Assembly: GCF_009764355.1 (NCBI RefSeq)
Contig: NZ_LNUA01000031.1
Span: 372,001 to 436,000, forward strand
Direction of reading: 5' to 3'
Source: Companilactobacillus bobalius
Lineage (GTDB): Bacteria; Bacillota; Bacilli; Lactobacillales; Lactobacillaceae
Length of the DNA stretch: 64,000 nucleotides
The notes under the pieces are model-generated. The model searched no databases. It saw nothing but the letters and a program-made list of their open reading frames with translations, and had not been told where the DNA came from. The number at the start of each line of letters is the position of its first letter. Position 1 is the first letter of the stretch. A program made the translations under genes and the position numbers. Below, in pieces: positions 25,499 to 35,593 of the stretch.

Positions 25499-26791
25499 TT
25501 GACTAAGCAAACAATTTCACCTGAAATAAAGAACTTTATGGATGAGGTTACTAGAAAAGCTGGGGTTGATCATGCTGATTGGTCCAAAGTATTTAATGTA
25601 ACTTATGCCAATACTTTAGAGACGACCGTTAAGAAAATTGCTGATGATGACATTTTTATTTTGACAGGAGATATTCCTGCGATGTGGCAACGAGATTCAA
25701 CTTGCCAAGTTCGACCATATCTAGTTATGGCTCAGCAGATTCCTGAAGTATCGGATTTTATTCGTGGAGTGGTTAAGCGTCAATTCTTTAATATGAATCA
25801 TGACCCGTATGCTAATGCTTTTAATAGTGAACCTAATAATGCAGGACATCATAAGGATCATACAGAGATGACACCTTGGATTTGGGAAAGAAAATTTGAA
25901 ATTGATTCCCTTTGTTTCCCAGTTCAATTGGCTTACTTACTTTATAAGAATACCGGTCGTATTGATCAATTTGATGATAGTTTTGTTAGTGGTATTAAGA
26001 AATTACTACAAGTATTTGAAACTGAGCAACATCATACTGCAGAGTCTAAGTATCGTTTTGAAAGGGATGAAGATCGTCCTGAAGATACTCTAACTAATGA
26101 TGGTTTAGGTTCGCCAGTAGCAGAAACAGGAATGATTTGGTCTGGTTTTAGACCTAGTGATGATGCCTGTGTCTATGGATATTTGATTCCGGCTAATATG
26201 TTTGCAGTTTTGATTCTTGATTATATTCAAGAACTATTCAGTGGTATCTTGGACGATTCAGAAATTGTTGCTAAAGCTAAAAAGATCCAAACTGAAGTTA
26301 AAGCGGGAATTGAGGAATATGGAACAACGACAAATGAAGCCGGTGAGCGTATTTATGCTTATGAGACCGATGGTTTAGGTCATTACCTAATTATGGATGA
26401 TGGCAATGTGCCTAATCTATTGAGTACACCATATTTACATTACACAGCTATGGATGATCCAACATATTTGAATACCCGTAAGACAGTTTTGAGTTCAGAA
26501 AATCCTTATTACTTTGCAGGGAAATATGGTAAAGGATTAGGTAGTCCGCATACGCCTGCACACTATATTTGGCATATTGCTCTAGCAATTCAAGGTTTAA
26601 CACAATCAGATAAAAATGAAAAAGCAGTCCTATTAGATAATATGGTTGCCACAACGGCTGGTACCAATATGATGCATGAAGGCTTTAATGTTAATGATCC
26701 AAGTAAGTTCACACGTGAATGGTTCTCTTGGGCAAACATGATGTATTGCGAATTATTCTTAGATTATTTTGACTATAAAATTAAAGAATAG
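25499..26791 (+). CDS. GH125 exo-alpha-1,6-mannosidase, cytosolic
   Basis: Inverting exo-alpha-1,6-mannosidase of glycoside hydrolase family 125, as in Streptococcus pneumoniae and Clostridium N-glycan degradation. Signatures: GDIPAMWQRDSTCQVRPYL near residue 60, WERKFEIDSLCFP, TGMIWSGFRPSDDACVYGY and the C-terminal SWANMMYCELFLDY. No signal peptide. ATGs at 25463 and 25472 lack proper ribosome sites and lie at or before the predicted transcription start; TTG 25499 has GGAGG eight bases upstream, so a 430-residue product is preferred. Followed 15 bases on by GH38 in the same operon; together they would strip the alpha-1,6 and alpha-1,3 mannoses left by GH92. Confidence 0.88.
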   Translation: MTKQTISPEIKNFMDEVTRKAGVDHADWSKVFNVTYANTLETTVKKIADDDIFILTGDIPAMWQRDSTCQVRPYLVMAQQIPEVSDFIRGVVKRQFFNMNHDPYANAFNSEPNNAGHHKDHTEMTPWIWERKFEIDSLCFPVQLAYLLYKNTGRIDQFDDSFVSGIKKLLQVFETEQHHTAESKYRFERDEDRPEDTLTNDGLGSPVAETGMIWSGFRPSDDACVYGYLIPANMFAVLILDYIQELFSGILDDSEIVAKAKKIQTEVKAGIEEYGTTTNEAGERIYAYETDGLGHYLIMDDGNVPNLLSTPYLHYTAMDDPTYLNTRKTVLSSENPYYFAGKYGKGLGSPHTPAHYIWHIALAIQGLTQSDKNEKAVLLDNMVATTAGTNMMHEGFNVNDPSKFTREWFSWANMMYCELFLDYFDYKIKE

Positions 26792-26805
26792 ATGGGAAAT
26801 TTATT

Positions 26806-29502
26806 ATGAGTAAAAAAAAGGTTTTTGTAATATCACATAGTCACTGGGATCGTGAATGGTATATGGCCTATGAACAGCACCATATGCGTTTGATTAAATT
26901 AATGGATGATCTTTTGGATCTCTTTAATAAAGAGTCGGAGTTCAATAGTTTTCATCTAGATGGACAAACAATTATTCTTGATGATTATTTAAAAGTCAGA
27001 CCAGAGAGACGTGCTGAAGTAGAAAAGCGGGTTGCCGAAGGGAAATTACGTGTTGGACCGTTCTATATTCTGCAAGATGACTTTCTAATTAGTCCAGAAG
27101 CTAATACACGTGATATGTTAATTGGTCATCAAGATTCAAAGAAGTGGGGCAATCAAGTTAACTTAGGATATTTCCCAGATACTTTTGGTAACATGGGACA
27201 AACTCCACAAATGTTGAAGTTAGCAGATTTGAAATATGCGGCCTTTGGTCGTGGAGTCAAGCCGACTGGTTTGAATAATCAAGTCTTTGATAATGAAAAA
27301 TACAGTTCACAATATTCTGAAATGTGGTGGCAAGGGCCAGATAATTCCAAAGTGTTAAGTGTATTATTTGCTAATTGGTATAGTAATGGTAACGAAATCC
27401 CCGTTGATAAGACCGAAGCCAAGAAATTCTGGGATCAAAAGTTAGCTGATGCTGAGAAGTATGCTTCAACTGATAATCTTTTAATGATGAACGGAGTTGA
27501 TCATCAACCTGTTCAGAAGAATGTGATTGAAGCTTTAAAAGTTGCCCAGGAACTTTATCCTGATTATGAATTTATTCATTCTAATTTTGACGATTATCTT
27601 AAGGCTGTTTCTAAAAGCATTCCTAAGGATCTTGGCAAAGTAGACGGTGAGTTGACCAGTCAAGAAACTGATGGTTGGTATACTTTGGCCAATACTGCTT
27701 CTTCACGTGTATATCTAAAGCAAGACAATACTAAAGTTGAAAGAGAATTAGAGAATATTGCTGAACCATTGGCAACTATGGCTTATAACGGTACAAAAGA
27801 TTACCCACATGACCAATTAAGATATGCTTGGAAAATGTTATTACAAAATAATCCTCATGATAGTATTTGCGGTTGTTCAGTTGATGATGTGCATCGAGAA
27901 ATGATGACTCGATTCGCCAAGTCTAGAGAAGTTGGTGAATTTGTGGCGAAAGATGCTATCAAAACTTTAGCTAGTCAAATAAATACATCAACATTCCCAG
28001 AAGGTAGTAAACCATTTATTTTGATAAATACTAATGGTCACGAAAAAACGGAAATGAAGACAGTTGAAATTGAATGGAAACGTGCTTTATTTGCTGACGG
28101 TAAACCTGATGAGCAATATGAAGCGATGAAGAAAGCTCAAAGAGAACTTCCTGATTTTAAAGTCATTGATGCTAATGGCAATAAGATTCCATTTGAAATG
28201 GTCAGTTCGGATGTTCGTTTTGGTTACGATTTACCTAAAAATAAATTTAGAATTCCTTATATGGCTTTATATGTCACTGTCCAATTAGATCTAACTGATA
28301 TGCCAGCTTTCTCATGGAAGTCTTTGGCATTAGCAAGTTCTGAAGAATCAGAAAAAACTGATACTACTAAATTTTATGACGAAAATACACAAGTGTTAGA
28401 AAATAATTGGCTTCAAGTTTCTATTAATAGTAATGGAAGTTTGAATATCTTTGATAAAAAGACGGGTCGTAAATTCGATGATCAATTGGTATTTGAAGAT
28501 ACTGGCGATATTGGTAATGAGTATATTTATCGTCAATCAGCGGACAAAAAGACTGTTCTTTCAACTGATAGTACTGCTGAAATCAAAGTTCTACAAAATA
28601 ACTTTTTGGGTGCTAAGGTGCAGTTAAGACAGACGATGATGATTCCTAAGTCGGCTGATGAACGTCTTGAATATGAACGTCAGGCTGTAATTGATATAAC
28701 GAACCGAAAAGCAAACCGTTCTGATAAATTGGTGCCATTGACAATAACTACTGTGATTACTTTGTCTAAGAATGCTGACCAGTTGAAGTTTAAGACTAGT
28801 TTCAATAACCAAATGAAAGATCATCGTGTCAGAGTATTGTTTAAGACAAATTTAAAGAGTGACTATAATTTGGCCGATTCTATTTTTGAAACAGTTAAAC
28901 GTCCTAATCATGTTAGTGATACTTGGAAGAATCCCACTAATCCTCAACATCAACAAACTTTTGTTAATATTTGTGATGATAAAGGCGGAGTGACAGTTGG
29001 TAACTTTGGATTAAATGAATATGAAATTTTACCAAAAGATAATACGATTGCGGTAACTTTACTTCGTTGTGTAGGTGAAATGGGAGATTGGGGTTACTTC
29101 GGGACACCGGATGCCCAATGCTTAGGTCAATTCTCATTTGAATACAGTTTAGCTTTCCATAGCAGTACAGTTGCGAGTCAAACTCATACTTATCAACAGG
29201 CTAAAACAAATCAAGTTTCTGTGCAAAGTGTCCAAACTGACATTCATGAAGGAAAAAAGAAGAGTGAAGATGCTTTCTTAACTCTCCAAACTGATAATTT
29301 TGCTGTAACCAGTTTGAAACAAGCTGAAAATAGTGATGGAAACATTTTGAGAGGATATAATTTAACAAATGATGAAGCTCAAATTAACAGCAATATTCTA
29401 AAACAAGCTAAAACGGTTAACTTTTTGGAAGAAGATTATCCAGTAGATAAACTTGATATCCTAAATCCAGCGGAAATAAGAACATATAAATTTAGTTTTT
29501 AG
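26806..29502 (+). CDS. GH38 alpha-mannosidase, cytosolic
   Basis: Retaining, zinc-dependent alpha-mannosidase of glycoside hydrolase family 38. 898 residues. The N-terminal zinc-site motif HSHWDREW is at residues 10-17, the catalytic-nucleophile region is GYFPDTFGNMGQTPQML, and NNPHDSICGCSVDDVHREM precedes the beta-sandwich C-terminal domains. Bacterial relatives (for example streptococcal SpGH38) hydrolyse alpha-1,3-mannose of N-glycans; others act on 2-O-mannosylglycerate, but no mannosylglycerate transporter is near. No signal peptide. Co-transcribed with GH125. Confidence 0.92.
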   Translation: MSKKKVFVISHSHWDREWYMAYEQHHMRLIKLMDDLLDLFNKESEFNSFHLDGQTIILDDYLKVRPERRAEVEKRVAEGKLRVGPFYILQDDFLISPEANTRDMLIGHQDSKKWGNQVNLGYFPDTFGNMGQTPQMLKLADLKYAAFGRGVKPTGLNNQVFDNEKYSSQYSEMWWQGPDNSKVLSVLFANWYSNGNEIPVDKTEAKKFWDQKLADAEKYASTDNLLMMNGVDHQPVQKNVIEALKVAQELYPDYEFIHSNFDDYLKAVSKSIPKDLGKVDGELTSQETDGWYTLANTASSRVYLKQDNTKVERELENIAEPLATMAYNGTKDYPHDQLRYAWKMLLQNNPHDSICGCSVDDVHREMMTRFAKSREVGEFVAKDAIKTLASQINTSTFPEGSKPFILINTNGHEKTEMKTVEIEWKRALFADGKPDEQYEAMKKAQRELPDFKVIDANGNKIPFEMVSSDVRFGYDLPKNKFRIPYMALYVTVQLDLTDMPAFSWKSLALASSEESEKTDTTKFYDENTQVLENNWLQVSINSNGSLNIFDKKTGRKFDDQLVFEDTGDIGNEYIYRQSADKKTVLSTDSTAEIKVLQNNFLGAKVQLRQTMMIPKSADERLEYERQAVIDITNRKANRSDKLVPLTITTVITLSKNADQLKFKTSFNNQMKDHRVRVLFKTNLKSDYNLADSIFETVKRPNHVSDTWKNPTNPQHQQTFVNICDDKGGVTVGNFGLNEYEILPKDNTIAVTLLRCVGEMGDWGYFGTPDAQCLGQFSFEYSLAFHSSTVASQTHTYQQAKTNQVSVQSVQTDIHEGKKKSEDAFLTLQTDNFAVTSLKQAENSDGNILRGYNLTNDEAQINSNILKQAKTVNFLEEDYPVDKLDILNPAEIRTYKFSF

Positions 29503-29551
29503 TAAAAGTATACAAAAATACTGATTGATTTTAGTTGTTTTGTAATATCAA

Positions 29552-29565
29552 TGAAAGCGTTTTTA
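29552..29565 (+). promoter_or_regulatory. cre site upstream of the ATPase gene
   Basis: TGAAAGCGTTTTTA matches 13 of 14 cre positions, 64 bases before the ATPase start, in the 126-base gap after GH38. It indicates CcpA control of a separate promoter for the ATPase-pucR unit. Confidence 0.7.
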
Positions 29566-29628
29566 AAATACAATAAACATATCAATTAGAGATAAACTAA
29601 TAACTAAATAGTTGAGAGGTTTTTAATT

Positions 29629-30738
29629 ATGGTAGAGATTGATTTAAATCACATTTATAAAAGATATGCTAATGCTGAAGAAGATAACTATGCTGTTTCA
29701 GATTTCGACTTACACATCAAGGATAAGGAATTCATCGTTTTCGTTGGACCTTCAGGTTGTGGTAAGTCAACAACTTTACGTATGATTGCTGGACTAGAGG
29801 ATATTACTAAAGGTGAATTGATCATTGATGGTAAATATGAGAATGATACAGCTCCTAAGGATCGTAATATCGCCATGGTTTTCCAAAACTATGCTTTGTA
29901 CCCACATATGACTGTATTTGATAACATGGCTTTTGGTTTGAAACTACGTAAGTATGATAAAGATAAGATCAAAGAGAAGGTTGACTATGCTGCTAAGGTT
30001 CTTGGTCTAACAGAATATCTAGACAGAAAACCCGCTGCTTTGTCAGGTGGTCAAAGACAACGTGTTGCTTTAGGTAGAGCTATCGTTCGTGATGCCCCTA
30101 TCTTCTTGATGGATGAACCTCTATCAAACTTGGATGCCAAACTTCGTGTCAGCATGCGTGCTGAAATTGCTAGATTGCACCAAGAATTACATACAACAAC
30201 AATTTATGTTACTCATGATCAAACTGAAGCTATGACAATGGCCGACAGAATTGTTGTCATGTCAATGGGTGAAGTTCAACAAATTGGTACTCCTAAAGAA
30301 GTTTATGAATCACCTAAGAATAAGTTTGTTGCCGGATTTATCGGTTCACCTTCAATGAACTTCTTTGATGTTCACTACAAAGATGGTATTGTTACAGATA
30401 GCGAAGGCTTGAAGTTGAAGCTTCCAGAAGGTCGTTCAAAGGTTCTTGATGAAGCTGGATATGATGATAAGGATGTTACTTTAGGTATTCGTCCAGAAGA
30501 TATTCATGCTGAAGGTGCCATGGAAGAGACATTCCCAGAAGCTACAGTTGAAAGTGAAGTTGTGGTTTCTGAATTACTTGGTGCTACATCAATGCTTTAC
30601 TCAAGAGTTGATGGTACAGAATTTGTTGCTATTGTTGATGCCCGTGATTATCACAAACCAGGTGATAAAGTTCGCTTGACATTCGATTTGAACAAAGCAC
30701 ATTTCTTTGATGAAAAGACCACAGACGCAATCCGTTAA
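29629..30738 (+). CDS. MsmK/UgpC-type ABC transporter ATPase for carbohydrate uptake
   Basis: 369 residues: Walker [10 protein letters not shown], signature [14 protein letters not shown], Walker [18 protein letters not shown]-loop THDQTEAM, then the C-terminal OB/TOBE regulatory domain usual for CUT1 sugar importers (MsmK, MalK, UgpC). It has no permeases of its own beside it; in Firmicutes such an ATPase often energises several CUT1 importers. Here the LplB/YtcP-type permeases and binding protein at 33639-37048 are the obvious partners. Preceded by a cre site and followed 18 bases on by the PucR-type regulator. Confidence 0.93.
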   Translation: MVEIDLNHIYKRYANAEEDNYAVSDFDLHIKDKEFIVFVGPSGCGKSTTLRMIAGLEDITKGELIIDGKYENDTAPKDRNIAMVFQNYALYPHMTVFDNMAFGLKLRKYDKDKIKEKVDYAAKVLGLTEYLDRKPAALSGGQRQRVALGRAIVRDAPIFLMDEPLSNLDAKLRVSMRAEIARLHQELHTTTIYVTHDQTEAMTMADRIVVMSMGEVQQIGTPKEVYESPKNKFVAGFIGSPSMNFFDVHYKDGIVTDSEGLKLKLPEGRSKVLDEAGYDDKDVTLGIRPEDIHAEGAMEETFPEATVESEVVVSELLGATSMLYSRVDGTEFVAIVDARDYHKPGDKVRLTFDLNKAHFFDEKTTDAIR

Positions 30739-30756
30739 AATAGGTGGTTAAAATGT

Positions 30757-31614
30757 ATGCTAGGAAGTATTGCTAAATTATTGGAATTGTATCCAGATGC
30801 CAAAGTAGTTATAGAACCTAGTTCTGATCCCCATAATTACAATTTTTTGATATCTGGACAATGGGTAACAATTAAAAAAGATCATTTAAGCAACAGAGAG
30901 AAGTTCCTTTTATCGCTAGTCAGTCAAGATAATAATAATAAATCCATTAATAACCAATGGTGGAACTTCTTAGTTCACGAGAGTGATAAAATTCCTGCCG
31001 AAAAGATTAATGTTCGAGTACTCCAATTTGAAGTACAAAAGTTGGAATCTGATGATCGAGCCAATGAATGGTTGAGCGTATTTGAAGATACGTTCGATGA
31101 TGTTGTAGATAGTTTTTGGATCAACAAATATACAGGTATATTGATTGAAAAAGAGACTAATGCAAATATGGACAAGCTCGAAGTCCAAAGAATGATAGAG
31201 TTAGTAGATTCTGATTTTTATACTAAAAGTCATGTTTATGTTGGTCAATTTTGGCCAGTCAATGACAAACTCCCTAATATTTTTGACATGGAACGTCAAT
31301 TATTTCATAAATCGTTAGAAATGAAAGAAAGAGTTAACAACTTATCCACTGTTATTTTGGATTTTCTGATTGAACAGAATCTGAAGAATACAGATATGTT
31401 CAAATCCTTAAAGGGCAAAATTGATATTGATTCTAAGACTACGCAGATGATCAATACGTTGTACAAGTGTGACTCTAATTTAGCTAAAACTTCGAAGATG
31501 CTCTTTTTACATCGAAATACATTATTGTATCGAATGGAAAAATTTCATGAACAGACCGGTTTTGATTTGAAGGACCGTGATGATTTAGTTTTATGCTTTT
31601 TGTTACTGAAATAA
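30757..31614 (+). CDS. PucR/CdaR-type helix-turn-helix regulator
   Basis: 285 residues. The C-terminal 60 residues (LAKTSKMLFLHRNTLLYRMEKF) match the PucR/CdaR helix-turn-helix, which in that family lies at the C-terminus; the N-terminal 200 residues are a poorly conserved sensor part. Ribosome site AGGTGG nine bases before ATG 30757. An ATG four bases earlier in another frame opens an 8-codon frame that stops at once. The gene follows the MsmK-type ATPase, an association seen in many lactobacilli, and precedes GH84; it may tune glycan uptake. Ligand unknown. Confidence 0.78.
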   Translation: MLGSIAKLLELYPDAKVVIEPSSDPHNYNFLISGQWVTIKKDHLSNREKFLLSLVSQDNNNKSINNQWWNFLVHESDKIPAEKINVRVLQFEVQKLESDDRANEWLSVFEDTFDDVVDSFWINKYTGILIEKETNANMDKLEVQRMIELVDSDFYTKSHVYVGQFWPVNDKLPNIFDMERQLFHKSLEMKERVNNLSTVILDFLIEQNLKNTDMFKSLKGKIDIDSKTTQMINTLYKCDSNLAKTSKMLFLHRNTLLYRMEKFHEQTGFDLKDRDDLVLCFLLLK

Positions 31615-31620
31615 AAAAGC

Positions 31621-31660
31621 AAGGTTGGGCAAAACATTATGTTTTGGTCAACCTTTTTTT
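31621..31660 (+). terminator. terminator after the pucR-type gene
   Basis: AAGGTTG..CAAAAC-atta-GTTTTG..CAACCTT with a T run (31652-31660), between the regulator and GH84. GH84 begins 14 bases later, so some read-through may feed it. Confidence 0.8.
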
Positions 31661-31674
31661 GAGGGAGAAATAAT

Positions 31675-33447
31675 ATGAAGTATAAATTGTTTCCAATTCC
31701 ACAAGATTTAGTTTATGACGAAGGAACTATTTCACTGTCGCCTAAAGTTAATCTGATGATGGATCAAAATTTGGATCAATATACTAAAGATAGGGTATTG
31801 GGAATACTCAGGGAATTTCAAATTGGATCTGAATCCAATACTCAGATCAGTGCTGAGATGAGTAATATAATTGTCCGAATCTCGAAACATCCATCTCATC
31901 ACTATGACGGCTATAGATTAATGATTACTGAATCAAAAATTCAATTATTTGGTGATAATACTGATGCCGTTTTCTATGGATTGGCAACTTTAAGACAGAT
32001 TTTGAAACAATCCCAAGGACTTAAGGTACAACAGTTAGCAATTCGAGATTATGCGGATGTAAAAAATCGAGGATTTATTGAAGGTTATTATGGCAACCCC
32101 TGGTCAGATGCTGATCGAATCAATCTGATGCGCTTTGGTAGTAATTTTAAATTAACTCAATATATTTTTGCACCGAAAGATGATCCTTATCACAATGAAA
32201 AATGGCGTGAACTCTATCCTCAAAAACGATTAGATGAAATAAAAAAGTTAGCTAGAGTTGGTAATGAGACAAAGACCAAATTTGTTTGGACGATTCATCC
32301 ATTTATGTATAATCCAATACGTTTTGATAGGAATTATATTAGTGATTTAAGAATCATTGAGAAGAAATTTGATCAGTTGATGTTAGTTGGTGTCAGAGAG
32401 TTTGGTATTTTGGCCGATGATGCACCTTGGCCTAAGCATGGGGATGATGACTATATTAAGTTGATGAAGGATATCTCAAATTTTTTGAAGAAGCGTAAAA
32501 AGAATTATCCTGATTTAATAACAGATATGATTTTTGTGCCGTATTACTATTATTCAGATGGAGCTAAGGATAACGGACATTATGATTTACGCGATTTGAA
32601 TGCTGATTTACCTAAGAATATTCATATGGTTGTTACTGGTGGAAAAACCTTTGGAGTTGTTTCAAATGAATTTTTGAATATTTTGAAAGATAATTTGACG
32701 GCCAAAGGAGCAGAGTATCGTCCAGTACAATTGTGGATCAATTGGCCGGTAAATGATGGATCTAGGAATAATTTGATTATGAGTGGAGCTAAGCATTATT
32801 TACAGGCTCAAGCTGACAGCAAGAAGATATATGGAATTATGTTGAATCCAATGATGCAGTCAGAATCCTCTAAACCAGCAATTTTTATCAATGCAGCCTA
32901 TTCCTGGAATATTTGGACTGATAATGAAACTGAACGTCAAGTTGAACATAATGCCTTTAATTATGTAGAAAATCAGACTTTCAAATCATCTATGGGTTCC
33001 AAAGCCTTGGAGAATTTAGCACAACATATGCAATTCAATGAGGCCATGCCTGAACTTAATTTGGAATCACCTAATTTAGGTACGAAATTATCTCAGTTTA
33101 TTGAAGAAATAGACGAGAAGACAACGTCTCAAAAAGAAATTGATAATTTGAAACATGAATTTACGAGGATCAAGCAAGACGCACTGTATTTTAAAGTTAA
33201 TGGTCAAAAGAATTTGCGTGATGAGATGTTGCCATGGCTGGATAATGCTATTGATCAGATGCAATCACTAGAATTCATTTGTGACTATTTAAGTACGGGA
33301 AAAAAAGAATTTTTAAATAACGCCAAAGAAACTTATCAAGAATCCCAGACTCATACTTTTGATTATTTGCAGGAGATCAAGCGAGCTGAATTTGGATCAC
33401 AGAGTATCGCACCGTTCTTAAAAGAAATGTTAACAGTAATGAAATGA
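31675..33447 (+). CDS. GH84-type beta-N-acetylglucosaminidase, cytosolic
   Basis: 590 residues. An N-terminal GH20b-like alpha/beta domain (about 1-115) is followed by the GH84 TIM barrel: NRGFIEGYYGNPW, the loop FAPKDDPYH, and the catalytic aspartate pair D248-D249 in ILADDAPW used for substrate-assisted hydrolysis of beta-N-acetylglucosaminides. The C-terminal part is helical. No signal peptide or surface modules, in contrast to the secreted clostridial NagJ/hyaluronidase forms, so the substrate is an imported GlcNAc-containing glycan. In this locus it could release GlcNAc from the chitobiose core of N-glycans after mannose removal. Confidence 0.9.
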   Translation: MKYKLFPIPQDLVYDEGTISLSPKVNLMMDQNLDQYTKDRVLGILREFQIGSESNTQISAEMSNIIVRISKHPSHHYDGYRLMITESKIQLFGDNTDAVFYGLATLRQILKQSQGLKVQQLAIRDYADVKNRGFIEGYYGNPWSDADRINLMRFGSNFKLTQYIFAPKDDPYHNEKWRELYPQKRLDEIKKLARVGNETKTKFVWTIHPFMYNPIRFDRNYISDLRIIEKKFDQLMLVGVREFGILADDAPWPKHGDDDYIKLMKDISNFLKKRKKNYPDLITDMIFVPYYYYSDGAKDNGHYDLRDLNADLPKNIHMVVTGGKTFGVVSNEFLNILKDNLTAKGAEYRPVQLWINWPVNDGSRNNLIMSGAKHYLQAQADSKKIYGIMLNPMMQSESSKPAIFINAAYSWNIWTDNETERQVEHNAFNYVENQTFKSSMGSKALENLAQHMQFNEAMPELNLESPNLGTKLSQFIEEIDEKTTSQKEIDNLKHEFTRIKQDALYFKVNGQKNLRDEMLPWLDNAIDQMQSLEFICDYLSTGKKEFLNNAKETYQESQTHTFDYLQEIKRAEFGSQSIAPFLKEMLTVMK

Positions 33448-33481
33448 TTTTAAAATAATGCTCTTATGTAGTTAGTATGAT

Positions 33482-33520
33482 AAAGGTCTTCAAATGTTAT
33501 ATCATTTGAAGACCTTTTTT
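33482..33520 (+). terminator. GH84 terminator
   Basis: A perfect 15-base stem (33482-33496 with 33503-33517), 6-base loop and T run, 35 bases after GH84. Confidence 0.88.
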
Positions 33521-33578
33521 GTACAAAAACTAGAATTTGTATATAAAATCTCTAGTTTGTTACTTATTTGAGTAATAA

Positions 33579-33592
33579 TGTAAGCGCTATAA
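33579..33592 (+). promoter_or_regulatory. cre site upstream of the ABC importer operon
   Basis: TGTAAGCGCTATAA matches 13 of 14 cre positions, 47 bases before the first permease gene. It puts the importer-YesMN-GH1 operon under CcpA. Confidence 0.72.
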
Positions 33593-33638
33593 TTCTTCTT
33601 GTAAGTTGATTAAATAATATATGTAAGGGAGGAGGAAA

Positions 33639-34616
33639 ATGATGGAAGAAAATAATGTGGCTCAAAGTCCTGAAGCAATCGCTGCTGCTGCTAAGAAAAA
33701 AGAGGGCTTTTGGTATAACATTGTTCACAATGGTCCATTCCTTCTATTTGCTTTACCAGGTGCCATTTGGATGATCTTCTTCTTCTATATTCCTGTATTT
33801 GCTAACGTCGTAGCCTTTAAGGAATTTCAGTTTTCACCCGATGGATTTTTAGCCAGTTTGGCACAAAGTAAATGGGTCGGATTTCAAAATTTTAAATTCC
33901 TATTTACTTCAGATGCCGCTTGGTTGATTACCAAGAACACACTTCTATATAACTTAGGGTTTATCACATTGAACTTAATTATCTCTGTTTTCTTTGCAGT
34001 TGTTATGAGCGAATTACGTCATAAGAGATTAGTTAAAGTTTATCAAACATCAATGCTTTTACCTTATTTTCTATCATGGGTTATCATTGGATATTTCGTA
34101 ATGGCATTCTTAAATCCTGATAAAGGACTTCTTAATACAATGTTGCATACTAATATCAACTGGTATGCGGAGCCAAAGTATTGGCCATTTATCTTGCTAT
34201 TTATAGGTACTTGGAAGGGAATCGGATATAACAGTATCTTGTACTTCGCCACTGTAATGGGAATTGACCCAACGTATTACGAAGCTGCAACTGTTGATGG
34301 TGCTAACAAATGGCAACAGATCAAAAATATTACTATTCCACAATTAGTACCATTGATGACTTTGATGTCAATTTTAGCCGTTGGTAATATTTTCCGTGCA
34401 GATTTCGGATTGTTCTACACAGTGCCACAAAATTCTGGTGCTCTATATAACGTAACATCAGTTCTAGATACATATATTTACAATGGTTTAACTTCAACTG
34501 GTGATATTGGTATGTCAAGTGCTGCCAGTCTTTATCAATCAGTTGTTGGTTGTATCTTACTTCTAATCACAAATGCGATTGTAAGAAGATTAGACAGTGA
34601 TTCAGCACTATTCTAG
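33639..34616 (+). CDS. CUT1 ABC transporter permease, LplB/NgtP1-like
   Basis: 325 residues with six membrane segments and the EAA-loop sequence YEAATVDGANKWQQIKNITIPQL that contacts the ATPase. The LplB type of permease pairs with YtcP-type partners and large binding proteins for oligosaccharides; the pneumococcal N-glycan transporter NgtP1 is of this type. Start after GGGAGGAGG; two adjacent ATGs exist and the first is taken. First gene of a likely operon to GH1 at 42376. Confidence 0.9.
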   Translation: MMEENNVAQSPEAIAAAAKKKEGFWYNIVHNGPFLLFALPGAIWMIFFFYIPVFANVVAFKEFQFSPDGFLASLAQSKWVGFQNFKFLFTSDAAWLITKNTLLYNLGFITLNLIISVFFAVVMSELRHKRLVKVYQTSMLLPYFLSWVIIGYFVMAFLNPDKGLLNTMLHTNINWYAEPKYWPFILLFIGTWKGIGYNSILYFATVMGIDPTYYEAATVDGANKWQQIKNITIPQLVPLMTLMSILAVGNIFRADFGLFYTVPQNSGALYNVTSVLDTYIYNGLTSTGDIGMSSAASLYQSVVGCILLLITNAIVRRLDSDSALF

Positions 34617-34632
34617 AGAGGAGAATTGAACT

Positions 34633-35553
34633 TTGAAAAAGAAGAAAAAAATTGATAGTGTCACGGTTCACTCCTTTAATAGAGGAACGGACTTGTTCTT
34701 CAATATAATAGTAGGGATCTTTGCACTATCTTGCTTACTGCCATTATTCTTCGTCATCGTTATTTCTTTGACCGATGAAAATGCTCTAGCCACTTACGGT
34801 TATCGTCTTTGGCCCAAAGTTTGGAGTTTCGCCGGTTATAAGTATTTAGCAACAATGGGAGGAGAACTCTTAAGATCATTATGGATTTCAGTCTTGGTAA
34901 CGGTTGTTGGTACTGTAATTAATTCAACTTTTACTTCAACTTATGCTTATGCCATTTCCAGAAGCAGTTTCAAATATAGAAGATTTTTTACAGTTTTCTG
35001 TTTGGTAACAATGCTATTTTCACCTGGTATGGTTGCTAACTATATTGTTGTAACTAACATGTTACATTTGAAGGACACTTTATGGGCTTTAATTTTGCCT
35101 ATGGCTGTAAGCCCTTTCAATATCATTGTCATGAGAACGTTCTTCAAACGTCAGGTTTCTGAATCAATTATTGAATCGGCCCGTATCGATGGTGCTAGTG
35201 AAATGAGAATCTTTACACAAATTGTTATTCCATTAGCTGTTCCCGGGATTGCAACAATTAGTTTGTTTGCTGCTTTAGGTTACTGGAATGATTGGTTCAA
35301 CGCTTTACTATATATCCAAAGTGATAATCTAGTTCCATTGCAATACTTATTAATGAAGATTCAATCTAATATTGAAATGCTATCACAGAATGCTTCAGCT
35401 GGTACACAATTTGGTGGCAGTTTGATGGCAATTCCCAAAGAAGCAACGAGAATGGCCATGGTTGTCATTGCAACATTACCAATTGCATGTAGCTATCCAT
35501 TCTTCCAAAAGTATTTTGTACGTGGTTTAACTATCGGTGGTGTAAAGGAATAA
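34633..35553 (+). CDS. CUT1 ABC transporter permease, YtcP/NgtP2-like
   Basis: 306 residues, six membrane segments, with the EAA-loop IESARIDGASEMRIFTQIVI. Second permease of the importer. The start codon is TTG, nine bases after GGAG; no in-frame ATG gives a full-length first membrane segment. A basic KKKKK stretch at the N-terminus faces the cytosol. Lies 16 bases after the first permease and 40 before the binding protein gene. Confidence 0.9.
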   Translation: MKKKKKIDSVTVHSFNRGTDLFFNIIVGIFALSCLLPLFFVIVISLTDENALATYGYRLWPKVWSFAGYKYLATMGGELLRSLWISVLVTVVGTVINSTFTSTYAYAISRSSFKYRRFFTVFCLVTMLFSPGMVANYIVVTNMLHLKDTLWALILPMAVSPFNIIVMRTFFKRQVSESIIESARIDGASEMRIFTQIVIPLAVPGIATISLFAALGYWNDWFNALLYIQSDNLVPLQYLLMKIQSNIEMLSQNASAGTQFGGSLMAIPKEATRMAMVVIATLPIACSYPFFQKYFVRGLTIGGVKE

Positions 35554-35593
35554 AAATCCAGGAATTATCATTTTATTATAGGGGGTTCCATTT

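Noticed and set aside
30753..30776. Short upstream frame (8 codons) before the pucR-type gene
   Set aside because: Could be a regulatory leader peptide, but chance overlap is just as likely; no attenuator structure follows.
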